Of a stretch of DNA of 64,000 bases, positions 27,829 to 36,290 are shown one piece after another. The stretch covers positions 930,001-994,000 of the forward strand of contig NZ_CP133594.1 in the NCBI RefSeq assembly GCF_031312535.1. Reading direction: 5' to 3'. The notes under the pieces were generated by a model, which was not told where the DNA came from, did no database searches, and saw only the letters and a list, made by a program, of their open reading frames with translations. The position numbers were made by a program, and so were the translations under genes. Positions within the stretch are counted from its first letter, which is position 1, and each line of letters opens with the position of its first letter. This stretch comes from Methanolobus mangrovi (GTDB lineage: Archaea; Halobacteriota; Methanosarcinia; Methanosarcinales; Methanosarcinaceae).

Positions 27829-30012
27829 ATGTGCTCAATTACAGGTTTTTTTAATAACGGCAATGCAATGGAACATACCTTGCAAGCTCTGGAAATAACA
27901 AAGAACAGAGGACTGGACGGTATAGGGGTTTGTACTGAGAGCGAACTTTACCGTGCAGAGAATATCAATTCCCTTGAACTTGACTCCAGTATCTCTGAGA
28001 AGAATGTTCTGGGACATCGACTTCACTCAATGGTCAATTTCGTGCTTCAGCCAATTGTTTATAATGGAAAGATCGTTGCGAACTGCGAGATATACAACTG
28101 GAAAGAACTCGCTGAAAAATATAGCCTTGAAGCAGAGAATGATACAGATCTACTGATAAAACTAATCGAGAAACAGTTATTTGATGCAGATAATAACTCA
28201 GGTTCCACATCTGACATTATGCAGACAATTGACGGGATATTACGCGAGGTCATAGGAGTATATGCGCTTGCATACTGGCTGGATGGTAATGTTTACCTCG
28301 CAAGGGATATCGTAGGTCTCAAACCACTCTGGTATAGTCTCTCCGATGGTTTCGCCTTTGCATCTGAAAAGAAAGCACTTGCAATATCCGGATATGCAGA
28401 TATAAAGGAACTCAATCCCAGGGAAATGTTTGCCTACAACATCAAAACAGGCAGCCTGGAAAAATACAACCGGGAATTCTTTTCCATAACACCACTGCAT
28501 GAAGGCAGCATCACAGAAGTAGAAGAACAGATGAGAAAACTACTGGAAAATGCTGTTTCCATACGCATGCCTGATGAAAAATTCGGCATTCTCTTTTCCG
28601 GCGGGCTGGATTCCACTATCATTGCATGTATGTGTAAAATGATGGGCAAAAAACCAGGAATTGATTTTACCTGTTACACCGCAGGCCTCTCCGAAGTACA
28701 GCTTCCTCCTGATGTGGAATACTCCCGGATGATGGCAGAAGAACTTGGACTTGACCTGAAGGTCAAAAGCATCGGACTGGATGAGGTTGAAACCTATCTC
28801 AAAGATGTGGTCCCGCTTGTTGAAGATACCAATGTACCAAAGGTTGGAGTTGCACTGACCATGTACGCAGCATGTGTAGCTGCAAAGGAAGATGGTATCA
28901 GGGTCATGTTCTCCGGATCAGGAGCCGATGAGGTATTTGCAGGCTATGACCGTCACAAGCGGTCCACCGACATAAGCAGGGATTGCTATGCAGATGTACT
29001 GAAGATATATGAGAAGAATACTTACCGTGATGATGTTGTTTCCATGAACAACAACATTGAGTTACGTGTACCATATCTTGACAAGAGATTCGTGGATTAT
29101 TCTCTCAAGATTCCACCGGAATACAAGATCAATGACGAGCAGAACAAACTCATTTTACGTCTGCTTGCCGATGAACTTGGAATTCCTGCCCAGGTCAGCC
29201 AGCGTAAAAAACAGGCTGCTCAATATGGAAGTCGTTTTGACAAGGCCATCGGCAAACTCGCAAAGAAAGCCGGATGCAAGACAAAGACAGATTACCTGAA
29301 GCAATTCTACGACCAGCCAAACCTCAAATTAGGCGTGCTTTTCAGTTCAGGAAAGGACAGTAACTATGCCATGCACATAATGCAGCAGCAGAATTATTCC
29401 ATCGAGTGCCTCATCACGATCAAGAGCCAGAACCTTGACTCATACATGTTCCACACTCCTAATATCGATCTTGCACGCCTTCAGGCAGAAGCCATGGGAA
29501 TGCCACTAATTGAAGAGTTAACAATGGGCGAGAAAGAGAAGGAAATCGATGACATGAAGAATGCCATCATTCGTGCCAAAAATGAGTATGGGATTGAAGG
29601 AATCGTCACTGGTGCCCTGTATTCCAATTACCAGCGTGAGAGAATAGAAAAGGTATGTGACGAACTCGGTCTGAAGGCTTTCTCACCCCTTTGGCACATC
29701 GACCAGGAAAAAGAGATGTACCAACTTTTAGATATCGGCTTTGAGTTCATCTTCAGTAGTGTGGCCGCATACGGTCTTGACAAAAGCTGGGTAGGACGAA
29801 TTATCGGAGAAAAGGACATCGAAAAACTTGTCAAACTCAATGAGAAAATCGGACTTAATGTCGCTGGCGAAGGCGGTGAGTTCGAAAGTTTTGTAACTGA
29901 CGGACCGATGTATCACAAAAAAATAGAGATAAGGGAAATGGAAGTTATCGAGAGGGACGAATACACAGCAAAGGTAGTTATCACCAATGCAGTGCTCGTG
30001 GACAAGGAGTGA
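27829..30012 (+). CDS. Asparagine-synthase-type amidotransferase fused to a Dph6-type ATP pyrophosphatase
   Basis: One 727-residue chain holds three modules. Residues 1-205 are a class II glutaminase with Cys2 in MCSITGFFNN as nucleophile. Residues about 225-480 are an asparagine-synthase domain with PP-loop SGGLDS (257-262) and FSGSGADEVFAGYDRH. Residues about 500-727 are a Dph6/diphthine-ammonia-ligase-like (COG2102) domain with its own PP-loop SSGKDS (506-511) and the GEGGEFESFV motif. AsnB makes asparagine using glutamine ammonia; Dph6 amidates diphthine on EF2. Fusion would let one glutaminase feed ammonia to a Dph6-like site. There is no frameshift between the parts. Confidence 0.85.
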   Translation: MCSITGFFNNGNAMEHTLQALEITKNRGLDGIGVCTESELYRAENINSLELDSSISEKNVLGHRLHSMVNFVLQPIVYNGKIVANCEIYNWKELAEKYSLEAENDTDLLIKLIEKQLFDADNNSGSTSDIMQTIDGILREVIGVYALAYWLDGNVYLARDIVGLKPLWYSLSDGFAFASEKKALAISGYADIKELNPREMFAYNIKTGSLEKYNREFFSITPLHEGSITEVEEQMRKLLENAVSIRMPDEKFGILFSGGLDSTIIACMCKMMGKKPGIDFTCYTAGLSEVQLPPDVEYSRMMAEELGLDLKVKSIGLDEVETYLKDVVPLVEDTNVPKVGVALTMYAACVAAKEDGIRVMFSGSGADEVFAGYDRHKRSTDISRDCYADVLKIYEKNTYRDDVVSMNNNIELRVPYLDKRFVDYSLKIPPEYKINDEQNKLILRLLADELGIPAQVSQRKKQAAQYGSRFDKAIGKLAKKAGCKTKTDYLKQFYDQPNLKLGVLFSSGKDSNYAMHIMQQQNYSIECLITIKSQNLDSYMFHTPNIDLARLQAEAMGMPLIEELTMGEKEKEIDDMKNAIIRAKNEYGIEGIVTGALYSNYQRERIEKVCDELGLKAFSPLWHIDQEKEMYQLLDIGFEFIFSSVAAYGLDKSWVGRIIGEKDIEKLVKLNEKIGLNVAGEGGEFESFVTDGPMYHKKIEIREMEVIERDEYTAKVVITNAVLVDKE

Positions 30013-30019
30013 TGTGACC

Positions 30020-31354
30020 TCACATCTCCCTGTTATCTATAACCCTCTTACTCTTCTTTTCACTACGTGGTAATGCTCCCACAGGAACGCATTCCACATC
30101 AACGCTTACGCCGATAAAATCATGGAAAGCCTTGTTCATCTGTTTTGACCTCAGCTTGTTATTTTCAGGATCATCGGCATTCTCTATCTCGACCCTGAAG
30201 AGCATACTATCCCTTCCGGATTCCCTTTCAAGGATTATCTGATACTCACTGCTCACACCTTCCACCCTCAGGATGACATCCTCTATCTGTCCGGGGTAAA
30301 CATTCACGCCTTTGATCTTAATGCGGTCATCTGTACGACCAAGCAGGCGATCGATACGTGGAAAAGGACATCTACACTTACATGGATCAGGGAATATACG
30401 CGTCAGATCCCTCGTCCTGTAGCGTATGAGTGGTGCACCCTCTTTTGTAAGCGTGGTTATCACCAGCTCACCGAGTGTCCCATCCGGCAAAGTTTCTCCG
30501 GTTACAGGGTCTATGATCTCAAAGAGCAGGTGGTCCGACCAGTAATGAAGACCATCATGCAGCAAGCAGTCAAGAGCAATACCGGGACCATATATCTCGG
30601 TCAGACCAAAAATATCATAGGTATCTATTCCCAGTTCATTCTCGATCCGTGCCCTCATCTTCGGGCTCCAGCGTTCTGAGCCGATTATACCGACCTTCAG
30701 GTTAATTTTATCCTTTAGTCCCCTTTTTGTGATTTCTTCCGCAAGCAGGAGGGCATAGGAGGATGTACTTGCAAGTGCCGTTGACTTAAGGTCGAGCATC
30801 ATCTGGAGCTGTTTCTCGGTATTTCCGGGCCCCATTGGAACGGCCATTGCACCAAGAAGTTCCGCACCTGCCTGGAATCCGATGCCTGCGGTCCATAAAC
30901 CATACCCGGGGGTGATCTGTATCCTGTCGGTATTCGTGAGCCCTGCCATCTTATAGCAACGCATCATCATATCAGCCCATACTTCCACATCTTGCTTTGT
31001 GTATGGAATGATAACCGGGCTTCCGGTGGTTCCTGAAGACGAGTGTATCCTCACGATATCCTCGTCCGGCACAGCCTGAAGTCCCAGGGGATAGGCATCC
31101 CTGAGTTCCTCTTTTGTCGTTAAAGGTAATTTACTGATATCTTCAAGCGTTTTTACTTCATTGATATCCACGCCTGCTTCTGCAAACTTTTTCTGATAAA
31201 ACGGACTGCCTTCTGTAACTCTTCTCAGAAGATCGATGAGACTTGAAGTTCTCTTTTCCACGGATATATCATAATCACAGAGATTCCTGTCCTCTGCAGT
31301 ATTATTTTTATTCCCTGCAAACTCCCGGCTGTTGTTATCGTGACAATTACACAT
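30020..31354 (-). CDS. paaK: Phenylacetate-CoA ligase family protein
   Basis: An adenylate-forming enzyme (444 residues) that makes aryl-CoA from aryl acids with ATP. The AMP-binding P-loop HSSSGTTGSP, the FGLTEIYGPG motif and the C-terminal GRTDDRIKIKGVNVYPGQIE are all present; a 45-residue N-terminal extension has a CNCH start. It lies 16 bases downstream of iorB in the iorA-iorB-paaK operon. In methanogens, aryl-CoA ligase with indolepyruvate oxidoreductase run backwards can build aryl pyruvates from aryl acids for aromatic amino acids (family knowledge); that use fits this context. Confidence 0.92.
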   Translation of the reverse strand: MCNCHDNNSREFAGNKNNTAEDRNLCDYDISVEKRTSSLIDLLRRVTEGSPFYQKKFAEAGVDINEVKTLEDISKLPLTTKEELRDAYPLGLQAVPDEDIVRIHSSSGTTGSPVIIPYTKQDVEVWADMMMRCYKMAGLTNTDRIQITPGYGLWTAGIGFQAGAELLGAMAVPMGPGNTEKQLQMMLDLKSTALASTSSYALLLAEEITKRGLKDKINLKVGIIGSERWSPKMRARIENELGIDTYDIFGLTEIYGPGIALDCLLHDGLHYWSDHLLFEIIDPVTGETLPDGTLGELVITTLTKEGAPLIRYRTRDLTRIFPDPCKCRCPFPRIDRLLGRTDDRIKIKGVNVYPGQIEDVILRVEGVSSEYQIILERESGRDSMLFRVEIENADDPENNKLRSKQMNKAFHDFIGVSVDVECVPVGALPRSEKKSKRVIDNREM

Positions 31355-31370
31355 TCATCTCACCCTGCGA

Positions 31371-31979
31371 TCAATCCTTATTAATCACCTTGCGGTTATT
31401 CCCTGAAACACTTTCAATAGCCCTGTCAAATACCCTGCGATTAACATCCCTGTACTTTTCAGGAATCATTTTCTCAAGCACACCCCACAGATATTCTGTG
31501 GAGAATGGCAAAAGACCAGCACCTGCTGCAGCTGCTATCATGGCAACATTAGCCGCTTTATAGGTACCCGCATCCTTTGCAAGTTCAGTAAAATCAGCAG
31601 TGATGGTTCCCGGACAACTGCTCTTCAGGAAATCCAGTATCATCTCCGGGTCGTATTCATCACAACCCTGTGTGGAAGGCATTATGGCATGTTCATTGAC
31701 AACCATGTTGCCGTCCTTTCCGAGGAAAAGAAGGTTCCTTGCAGTTTCTGCTGGCTCAAGGCCGATAAGCAGGTCTGCCTTTCCCTGAGGAATAAGTGAA
31801 CCGCATACATCATCACCAATCCTTACATGACTGGTTACAGACCCTTCCCTCTGTGCCATTCCTATGGTCTCAGCCGTAGCCACATGGAAACCTGCGTCCA
31901 TTGCTGCTGTTGCAAGCAAACGGGAAGCCAGCACTACACCCTGGCCACCGACACCTGCAATGAGAATATCGAATTTCAT
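31371..31979 (-). CDS. iorB: Indolepyruvate ferredoxin oxidoreductase, beta subunit
   Basis: The gamma/beta-type subunit (203 residues) of the enzyme that interconverts aryl pyruvates and aryl-CoA with ferredoxin. It starts with the family nucleotide-binding turn FDILIAGVGGQGVVLASRLL and has ETIGMAQREGSVTSHVRIG. The frame is open to 32135, but the ATG at 31979 overlaps the iorA stop as ATGA and gives the conserved N-terminus. It is cotranscribed between iorA and paaK. Confidence 0.94.
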   Translation of the reverse strand: MKFDILIAGVGGQGVVLASRLLATAAMDAGFHVATAETIGMAQREGSVTSHVRIGDDVCGSLIPQGKADLLIGLEPAETARNLLFLGKDGNMVVNEHAIMPSTQGCDEYDPEMILDFLKSSCPGTITADFTELAKDAGTYKAANVAMIAAAAGAGLLPFSTEYLWGVLEKMIPEKYRDVNRRVFDRAIESVSGNNRKVINKD

Positions 31980-33865
31980 TGTGAAACCTCCTTCAGTACA
32001 ATGGCATCTGACGGACATATCTGTGCGCACAGGCCACACCCACTGCATGTATCCTGAATTACCGGAAGTCCTGAGGGTATTGAGAATATTGCAGGACATC
32101 CAAGCTGGCTGATACACAGTTTGCAGCCGGTACATTTGTCCTCATCAACGATATACTGCCCTGTTCCCTTGCATATGGCAACACATTTGCCTTTGAACAC
32201 CACAGCAGACGGACCTTCAAACTTCATTGCTTCTGTGGCTATATCCATGCACTTGTCAAGATCATCAGCTTCAATGGTCTTTACCATTCCGACCCCACAG
32301 CTTTTAAGGACCTCTGCAATATCGATCATCTTTGCAGGGGAGCCCATGGCAGTTATACCTATACCGGGATGAGGCTGATGTCCCGTCATTGCAGTTGTAC
32401 GGTTATCGAGGACTGCAATTGTTATGTTCGCATTGTTATAGACAGCACTGACAACAGCAGCGATACCAGAATGGAAGAATGTGGAATCACCGATAAAAGC
32501 CACCTGTTTTGCATTCAGACCATTGCCGAATTCCTGTGTATGTGAAAGACCGGCTGCAATACTTATGCCGGCGCCCATACACAGACAGGTGTTAACCATG
32601 TTCAGAGGACGGGCATTTCCAAGTGTATAACATCCTATGTCACCGGAGAATACTGAATCAACACCGGTTTTTGATCTCATTTTAGCGGCAGCCTTCTTGA
32701 AGCCGTAGAATACTGTCCGATGCATGCAACCTGCACACAAAGTTGGAGCCCGAATGGGAAGTGACGGAATATCTTCTGCTTTTATGGCTGCAATCGAATG
32801 GGAAAAACGACAGGTCTTACTGCCTGTTTTGTCAAGTGCACGGTTGATGCCGTCTATGACAACATCTACATCATACTCACCACTGAAAGAGAAGGATCCA
32901 TCTTTCTTTCCATGAATATTGATAGTTAGGTGGTGTCTGCCTGCTATTTGCAGGAACTGTTCTTCCATGTAAGGGTCCAGCTCCTCCACAACTATCAGGT
33001 CAGATATCCCTTTCATAAAATCAAGAGCTGCTTTTTCGGGAAATGGGTAAGCGGTGGCAGTCTTAAAAAAGGAGAATGTTCCGGGATGATCCTTTATTGC
33101 CTCCTGGACGTAAAGGCTTGAAACACCGGATGCTGCAATTCCTATATTGCTGCTTCCCTTTGTGATAGAATTAAATGAATTATCGGTAAAGTACTCTGAA
33201 AAACGGTCAGACATTTTAACCTGTAGCTCTTCCAGAAGCGGATGACGCTGGGCCGTCAGTTTTGGGAAGATGGTCCACCTTGTATCTTTCACAAATCCCT
33301 CAATGTCCCTGGGAACCGGGTCAATATCTTCTATGATAACATCTGCACAACCATGGGAAACCCTTGTGGTGGTCCTCAGTATTACAGGAGTTTCCAGTTC
33401 ATGTGATAACTTAAAGGCTAATTTTGCCATGTCATAGGCTTCCTGCGGAGTTGAAGGATCAAGTACAGGAATATTAGAAAAATGCCCGAATGCCCGTGTA
33501 TCCTGCTCTGTCTGGGATGAATGCGGACCCGGATCATCAGAAACAAGGATGACAAGTGAACCTTTCACCCCTATGTAGGAAAGGCTCATAAGAGGATCGG
33601 AAGCCACGTTAAGACCTACCTGTTTCATGGTGACTATGGCATTTGCACCCGAATATGCTGCACCTACTGCAGTTTCAAGTGCTACTTTTTCATTTGTGGC
33701 CCATTCAGCATAGATACCATATTCCTTTGCATGTGAAATGATAGTCTCCATGACCTCACTTGATGGTGTCCCAGGATATCCACTTGCGATCTGAAGACCA
33801 GCCTTCATAGCTCCAAAAGCAATGGCTTCGTTACCCATTAATATACGTTTACCGGTCAATGTCAT
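31976..33865 (-). CDS. iorA: Indolepyruvate ferredoxin oxidoreductase, alpha subunit
   Basis: The 629-residue catalytic subunit. It has the pyruvate-oxidoreductase-like N-terminal domain (GNEAIAFGAMKAGLQIASGYPGTPSSE cut here into GNEAIAFGAMKAG and SGYPGTPSSE), the thiamine-diphosphate site GDIGCYTLG...MGAGISIAAG, and a C-terminal ferredoxin domain with CTGCKLCISQLGCP and CSGCGLCAQICP (about 575-620) for two [4Fe-4S] clusters. It oxidatively decarboxylates aryl pyruvates or, in reverse, carboxylates aryl-CoA. It is the first gene of the iorA-iorB-paaK operon. A GAGGA element abuts the ATG, so the spacing of the start is unusually tight. Confidence 0.95.
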   Translation of the reverse strand: MTLTGKRILMGNEAIAFGAMKAGLQIASGYPGTPSSEVMETIISHAKEYGIYAEWATNEKVALETAVGAAYSGANAIVTMKQVGLNVASDPLMSLSYIGVKGSLVILVSDDPGPHSSQTEQDTRAFGHFSNIPVLDPSTPQEAYDMAKLAFKLSHELETPVILRTTTRVSHGCADVIIEDIDPVPRDIEGFVKDTRWTIFPKLTAQRHPLLEELQVKMSDRFSEYFTDNSFNSITKGSSNIGIAASGVSSLYVQEAIKDHPGTFSFFKTATAYPFPEKAALDFMKGISDLIVVEELDPYMEEQFLQIAGRHHLTINIHGKKDGSFSFSGEYDVDVVIDGINRALDKTGSKTCRFSHSIAAIKAEDIPSLPIRAPTLCAGCMHRTVFYGFKKAAAKMRSKTGVDSVFSGDIGCYTLGNARPLNMVNTCLCMGAGISIAAGLSHTQEFGNGLNAKQVAFIGDSTFFHSGIAAVVSAVYNNANITIAVLDNRTTAMTGHQPHPGIGITAMGSPAKMIDIAEVLKSCGVGMVKTIEADDLDKCMDIATEAMKFEGPSAVVFKGKCVAICKGTGQYIVDEDKCTGCKLCISQLGCPAIFSIPSGLPVIQDTCSGCGLCAQICPSDAIVLKEVSQ

Positions 33866-34237
33866 TCCTCTTGAATGAAGATAATAGAAGTTAGAAAATG
33901 AATATACATCAGCTCCACATCAGGGATATGAAACATTGCATATATCGATAAATCAATGCTGTCCTATGCACTTATTTGATGAAATATAAATGTTTTGACA
34001 CTGGGTTTTTGAGCTTGCAGGATGAACAGGATACAGGCTGATCAACCCAACACCTGTTTAAGAGTAAATGCCTTTGAAAAAGGAAAACAACAAAACATTT
34101 TTAAATGTATATATGTTTCATTGCGCATCAAAGTACATATTAGTTCATTAAGATGAGGAATACCTGATGTTGATACACAATATAATCACAGAATCCATTG
34201 CCACATCCCGATCAGTGGATGAACGGAGGAAAAACTA
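33866..34237. other. Divergent intergenic region between iorA and the symporter module
   Basis: No gene of useful size is seen in these 370 bases. TTTTTAAATGTATATATG (34098-34115) is a likely TATA region for the symporter transcript, leaving a leader of roughly 100 bases. The iorA side carries several A/T-rich stretches. No strong hairpin or operator-like repeat stood out. Confidence 0.4.
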
Positions 34238-34327
34238 ATGCCATTACCATATCTATACCTGATAGCATCTGTCATAATTATGCTGGGAATTACTTTCTTT
34301 TTCATATTGAGGCGTAACAATGCTTAA
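34238..34327 (+). CDS. 29-residue one-span membrane micro-protein coupled to a symporter
   Basis: A very short gene with a strong ribosome site, GGAGG at 34225-34229, eight bases before the ATG. The product is almost entirely one hydrophobic helix (residues 4-24, LYLIASVIIMLGITFFFIL in the core) followed by a positive RRNN tail, so it is a single-span protein with its C-terminus probably inside. Its last eight bases overlap the symporter start, giving translational coupling. Two other symporters in this window also follow micro-genes of this kind (55857 and 62404), which argues that it is a real accessory subunit. Confidence 0.75.
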   Translation: MPLPYLYLIASVIIMLGITFFFILRRNNA

Positions 34328-35732
34328 TCAACTACTTCTGGCACTATATGTTATCGGGATCCTGCTGTTGTCGTTAAAACTTAAACAGGGAACATTTTCT
34401 GGATTTGTGATCTCAGACCGCAATATCACACACCCTGCTGTCATAGGCATCGCATACATGGCAGCATATTTCAGTGCAGCTTCATTCCTCGGTGGCGGCG
34501 GATACGGACTTGTTGCCGGCCTCCCCTGGGTTATCTGGGCAGTATTCTTCCACGTCGCATTTGCGTGTATCGCTTTTCTGGTTGCACCAAAAATATGGGC
34601 AGCTTCACAGCAGTACGATGCAAAGACAGTGCCACAACTTCTGGAACGCCGCTATAATTCACAGAAAGGAAAGGTGTTGCTTGCAGCTATAATGCTTTTG
34701 ATGTACACTGTTTATCTGGTTGCGATCTTCAAAGGATGTGCAAATCTTTTCCAGGGCCTTCTTGGAGTAACCTATGTCCAGGGCCTGATAATAGCTGTAA
34801 TAATTGTCGCTCTTTATTATGTAATAGGCGGACTTCCTGCAATTCTCTGGATAAGTTTCCTTCAGGGACTCATCATGATCGTTGGTGCTGTATTCCTGTA
34901 CGGAGGACTTATTTCAAGTGGTAACGGAATGACTGCTATATGGGACGCGATCCCTGCCAACATGCTGAGCATGAGTGGAGCTATGGTTCCATGGCAGAAG
35001 ACATTTGGAACTGCCTTTGCCATAAGTCTCGGACTTCTGGCATTACCTGACCTGCTTATCATGTTGTTCTCTGCAAAGGACAAGAAAGTTGTACGTTTTG
35101 CAGGTATCTACGGGCCTATTTCCATCACAATCTATGCTCTTTGTATCTTCTCACTGGGAATACTGGCATACGGAGCCTTCAGCCAGGAACAGCTTGCTCC
35201 TTACATCGCAAACCCTGATGGTCTGGTGCCATTCCTTGCAACGTCACTGCTCCCTACGGGATTTGACAGTATCGTACTGCTTGCAGCGATTTCAGCCGCA
35301 ATGTCCACAATGAGTGCTATTGTACTTGTTACCACAACATCCCTTACTTCAGACATACTGAAGTACTTTAAACCCGAAACAACCGACGATAAGATACTCA
35401 AGATTACAAGGATAGTCGGAGTTGTGATCATTATTGTCTCTGCTTTCTTTGCAATTGATGTGCCACAACTTATCGTACCACTGGTTTCCGCAAGTATGGG
35501 AGTTATTGCATGCTGTGTTTTTGTACCACTTTTCTTCGGACTTTACTGGAAACGCGGTACATCAACAGGGTTCATTGCAAGTCTCATTGCAAGTTTTGGC
35601 TCAATTGTTCTGTGGCAGCTCTTTGGTAACCCGCTTATCCATCCGGTTTTCATCGGACTTATATGCGGAACCGTGGCTTATCTGGGCGGCAGCCTTGCAA
35701 GTTCTGCACCTGCAACCGGAACAGACAATTAA
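34320..35732 (+). CDS. Sodium:solute symporter family transporter
   Basis: A 470-residue polytopic protein (about 13 spans) of the SSS family, which couples Na+ entry to uptake of a solute. Visible family features are the FVISDRNITHP loop after the first span, AAYFSAASFLGGGGYG in the second, and the AMSTMSAIVLVTTTSL helix (about 325-340), which corresponds to the Na2-site region. The substrate is not evident; betaine, proline or organic acids are all possible. It begins inside the stop of the 29-residue micro-gene and ends with a strong hairpin terminator. Confidence 0.9.
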   Translation: MLNQLLLALYVIGILLLSLKLKQGTFSGFVISDRNITHPAVIGIAYMAAYFSAASFLGGGGYGLVAGLPWVIWAVFFHVAFACIAFLVAPKIWAASQQYDAKTVPQLLERRYNSQKGKVLLAAIMLLMYTVYLVAIFKGCANLFQGLLGVTYVQGLIIAVIIVALYYVIGGLPAILWISFLQGLIMIVGAVFLYGGLISSGNGMTAIWDAIPANMLSMSGAMVPWQKTFGTAFAISLGLLALPDLLIMLFSAKDKKVVRFAGIYGPISITIYALCIFSLGILAYGAFSQEQLAPYIANPDGLVPFLATSLLPTGFDSIVLLAAISAAMSTMSAIVLVTTTSLTSDILKYFKPETTDDKILKITRIVGVVIIIVSAFFAIDVPQLIVPLVSASMGVIACCVFVPLFFGLYWKRGTSTGFIASLIASFGSIVLWQLFGNPLIHPVFIGLICGTVAYLGGSLASSAPATGTDN

Positions 35733-35750
35733 TTAACAGAATAGAAGAAG

Positions 35751-35787
35751 GAACAATGCGGAGAATTACTCCGCAACGTTCTTTTTT
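35751..35787 (+). terminator. Hairpin plus T-run terminator of the symporter unit
   Basis: GAAC-AA-TGCGGAG-AATTA-CTCCGCA-AC-GTTC forms a hairpin with perfect inner and outer stems, followed directly by six T. Confidence 0.75.
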
Positions 35788-35869
35788 ATACATTATTGTA
35801 GCTACCTGAAAGTGCATCACAAAAACAGTTTTAACTATTTAGATCTATGAAATTATCAGGTGTTCTGAT

Positions 35870-36226
35870 TTGAAGAATGTAATAAGCAAGAGTTTCGAGA
35901 TCAAAGACTATATGCTTGATAACACTGTAATGAATGGCTTCTGGATGAATCTCATAGACAGGGAGAAGCTGACCACGGAAGTTGTTTATTCTCCTGTTGG
36001 CGCTGGAGGTTTCAGTTCAGATGAAATTAAAAGACTTATCGCAGAGATAACAGGTAAATGCAATAATTTCAAATCACAGCTTCCTGAGAACATAAACTGT
36101 GAAGTTGTCTTCAAAGACTTTGATGACCTGAAGTATTCAGCAAATGATGATGAACTTAAATTTGATTCAAGAGAATTGGATGAGATAAGGGTTGTTTATC
36201 GTTTCTGTGTCGGATACCATATCTGA
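35870..36226 (+). CDS. Uncharacterised 118-residue protein
   Basis: I do not recognise a family. The protein is soluble, slightly acidic and mixed alpha/beta: SFEIKDYMLDNTVMNGFWMNLIDREK is probably split helix and strand, followed by FSSDEIKRLIAEITGKCNNF (helix), NCEVVFKDFDDLKY and DEIRVVYRFCVGYHI (strands). The start is a TTG seven bases after an AGGTG element; an upstream ATG in frame is lacking. It is a single gene between two terminators and converges with the large surface-protein gene. Confidence 0.55.
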   Translation: MKNVISKSFEIKDYMLDNTVMNGFWMNLIDREKLTTEVVYSPVGAGGFSSDEIKRLIAEITGKCNNFKSQLPENINCEVVFKDFDDLKYSANDDELKFDSRELDEIRVVYRFCVGYHI

Positions 36227-36254
36227 CAAATTGTCTGATTTTAAAAAATAATTA

Positions 36255-36273
36255 AAAGGGCATGATGCCCTTT
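36255..36273. terminator. Bidirectional hairpin between convergent genes
   Basis: AAAGGGCA-TGA-TGCCCTTT is a perfect 8-base-pair hairpin; on the minus strand it is followed by TTTTAATTATTTTTT, on the plus strand by a T-rich stretch, so it can end both neighbouring transcripts. Confidence 0.65.
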
Positions 36274-36290
36274 CTTGTGTTTCCTTGTTC

